Positions 62,925 through 64,000 of a DNA stretch of 64,000 bases are shown one piece after another. The notes beneath the pieces were generated by a model. It was given only the letters and a program-made list of their open reading frames with translations. It was not told where the DNA came from and made no database searches. How positions within the stretch are numbered: position 1 is the stretch's first letter; the number at the start of each line of letters is the position of its first letter. The DNA comes from Rhizobiales bacterium dw_265 (GTDB lineage: Bacteria; Pseudomonadota; Alphaproteobacteria; Micropepsales; Micropepsaceae). Location of the stretch: NCBI GenBank assembly GCA_018449595.1, contig JAAVUU010000007.1:1-64000 (forward strand). Reading direction: 5' to 3'. The position numbers and the translations under genes are program-made.

Positions 62925-64000
62925 ATGAGCGCTGCCTATCACACCGGCCTGAAACTGTCGTCCCAGGGACGCCATGTGGAGGCAATCGAACAATTCGAGC
63001 AGGCGCTGGCGATCCGCCCGGACGACGCCCACGTCTTGTTTGCCCTGGGCAATACGGCCCACCAGCTGGGCCTGACGGACGCAGCCGAACAATTCTATCG
63101 CCGGGTATTGGGTTTGGAGCCGGAACGGCTGGAAGCCATCATCAACCTGTCCAACCTGCTGCGCGCCGACGGGCAGTTCGACGCGGCCATCGCGCTGATG
63201 AAGCCGGCCCAGGCGCGCGCCCCCAAAAGCGCGGAACTGCACCTGACCATGGGCTCGGCCTGGCGGGAAAAGGGCGACGACCAGACCGCCATCGCCCATT
63301 ACCAGGCGGCGCTGCTGGCGCGGCCGGACTATGCCCCGGCCCTGGTCAACCTGGCCGACATGCTGTGCGACGCCGGCAAACGCGACCAGGCCCGCATCCT
63401 GTACGACAAGGCCATCAAGGCCGATCCCAAGAATCCGCAGGCGCGGCTGAACCGGGCCATCCTGCATCTGCTGAACGGCGACTTGAAAGACGGCTGGCGC
63501 GACTATGCCGCGCGGGTGGACGTGCCCAACAAGGTCCCGGTCACGCAACTTCGTGCGGCGGCCTGGACCGGCGACAGCCTGAAAGGCAAGCGCCTGCTGG
63601 TGCGGGCCGAACAGGGCGTGGGCGACCAGATCCTGTTCGCCTCCATGATTCCCGACCTGGCCGAACGCGCCGCGCAAGAAGGCGGCAGCGTGATCCTGGA
63701 ATGCGAGCCCCGGCTGGTATCGATGTTCGCCCGCTCCTTCCCCGGCGTGACGGTGAAGCCGGCCAATATCAAAAATATCGGCGGGGTGCCGGTCGCCGAT
63801 TACGGCTGGTTGAAAAGTGTGGGCGGCGCCAATGCCGTCACCCTGATGGGCACCCTGCCGCGCCATCTGCGCAGCAACTGGGACAGCTTCCCCAAGCCGC
63901 ATACCTTCCTGACGCCGGATGCCGATGAAGTGGCGCGCTGGAAGACGGTCTTTGGCGGCAACGGCAATCGCGGCGAAACCAAGATCGGCATCTGCTGGCG
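62925..64000 (+). CDS. TPR protein with glycosyltransferase-like C-terminal region, cut by the window end
   Basis: The first 358 residues are visible. About five TPR units span residues 1-180 (GLKLSSQGRHVEAIEQFEQALAIRPDDAHVLFALGNTAHQLG and similar). GWRDYAARVDVPNKVP and GKRLLVRAEQGVGDQILFASMIPDLAERAAQEGGSVILECEPRLVSMFARSFPGV follow, a layout typical of TPR-glycosyltransferase proteins. In Caulobacter a comparable protein, FlbA, lies in a flagellin-modification locus. Start ATG 62925, divergent from the FlaEY-like gene by 101 bases. Confidence 0.85.
   Translation, partial: MSAAYHTGLKLSSQGRHVEAIEQFEQALAIRPDDAHVLFALGNTAHQLGLTDAAEQFYRRVLGLEPERLEAIINLSNLLRADGQFDAAIALMKPAQARAPKSAELHLTMGSAWREKGDDQTAIAHYQAALLARPDYAPALVNLADMLCDAGKRDQARILYDKAIKADPKNPQARLNRAILHLLNGDLKDGWRDYAARVDVPNKVPVTQLRAAAWTGDSLKGKRLLVRAEQGVGDQILFASMIPDLAERAAQEGGSVILECEPRLVSMFARSFPGVTVKPANIKNIGGVPVADYGWLKSVGGANAVTLMGTLPRHLRSNWDSFPKPHTFLTPDADEVARWKTVFGGNGNRGETKIGICW

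Overview
The window is about 65% GC, densely coded bacterial chromosome, and every region looks alphaproteobacterial. It carries a zinc-less DksA, a phasin, ETF-ubiquinone oxidoreductase and glutaryl-CoA dehydrogenase. The flagellar gene orders flgF-flgG-flgA-flgH / fliL-fliM-DUF6468-motE and flgI-flgJ-flgN, a FlaEY-like protein, and the gpmI-envC-ctpA-deacetylase-rppH cluster also fit. TonB receptors and exported amidohydrolases suggest a free-living, nutrient-scavenging group (Caulobacterales, Micropepsales or Sphingomonadales-like). I cannot name a genus.

Positions 1-19600 form an aromatic and short acyl-CoA catabolic block. The tail of ETF-QO is followed by a fused anthraniloyl (2-aminobenzoyl)-CoA monooxygenase/reductase. 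Divergent from it is an operon of SDR, MarR, crotonase, thioesterase and RidA-like protein. A TonB receptor-acyl-CoA dehydrogenase-two amidohydrolases operon is divergent from glutaryl-CoA dehydrogenase plus a bifunctional hydratase/3-hydroxyacyl-CoA dehydrogenase. The two divergent promoter regions share an almost identical palindrome, ATATTT-N8-AAATAT, so one MarR regulator may control both. ETF-QO would take electrons from the acyl-CoA dehydrogenases.

Positions 19600-32300 hold a five-gene, tightly coupled hydrolytic operon: carboxylesterase, COG0523 metallochaperone, intact amidohydrolase, metal-site-degenerate amidohydrolase, and kynurenine-formamidase-like hydrolase. A LysR gene is divergent from it. 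Next come an MFS permease, two GYD-domain proteins and a second TonB receptor. The window has five YtcJ-type amidohydrolases in all.

Positions 32300-37700 hold a LysR-controlled EmrA-EmrB-outer membrane factor efflux module. It lies between two tRNA fragments, both broken at the anticodon loop: a 3' half at 32321-32363 and a 5' half of tRNA-fMet at 37649-37687.

Positions 37700-64000 are core genome: phasin, DksA, flagellar rod/ring/motor genes, a large flagellar-locus TPR protein, the gpmI-envC-ctpA cell-envelope cluster, rppH, further flagellar genes and a TPR protein cut by the window end. This part is seeded with small palindromic elements. One pair brackets a GIY-YIG nuclease gene, one lies in frame inside the motE-like gene, one accompanies a 72-bp in-frame duplication-insertion in gpmI, and one sits between two 74-bp direct copies of the 3' end of the flgN-like gene. 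These palindromes are the most distinctive feature of the window.
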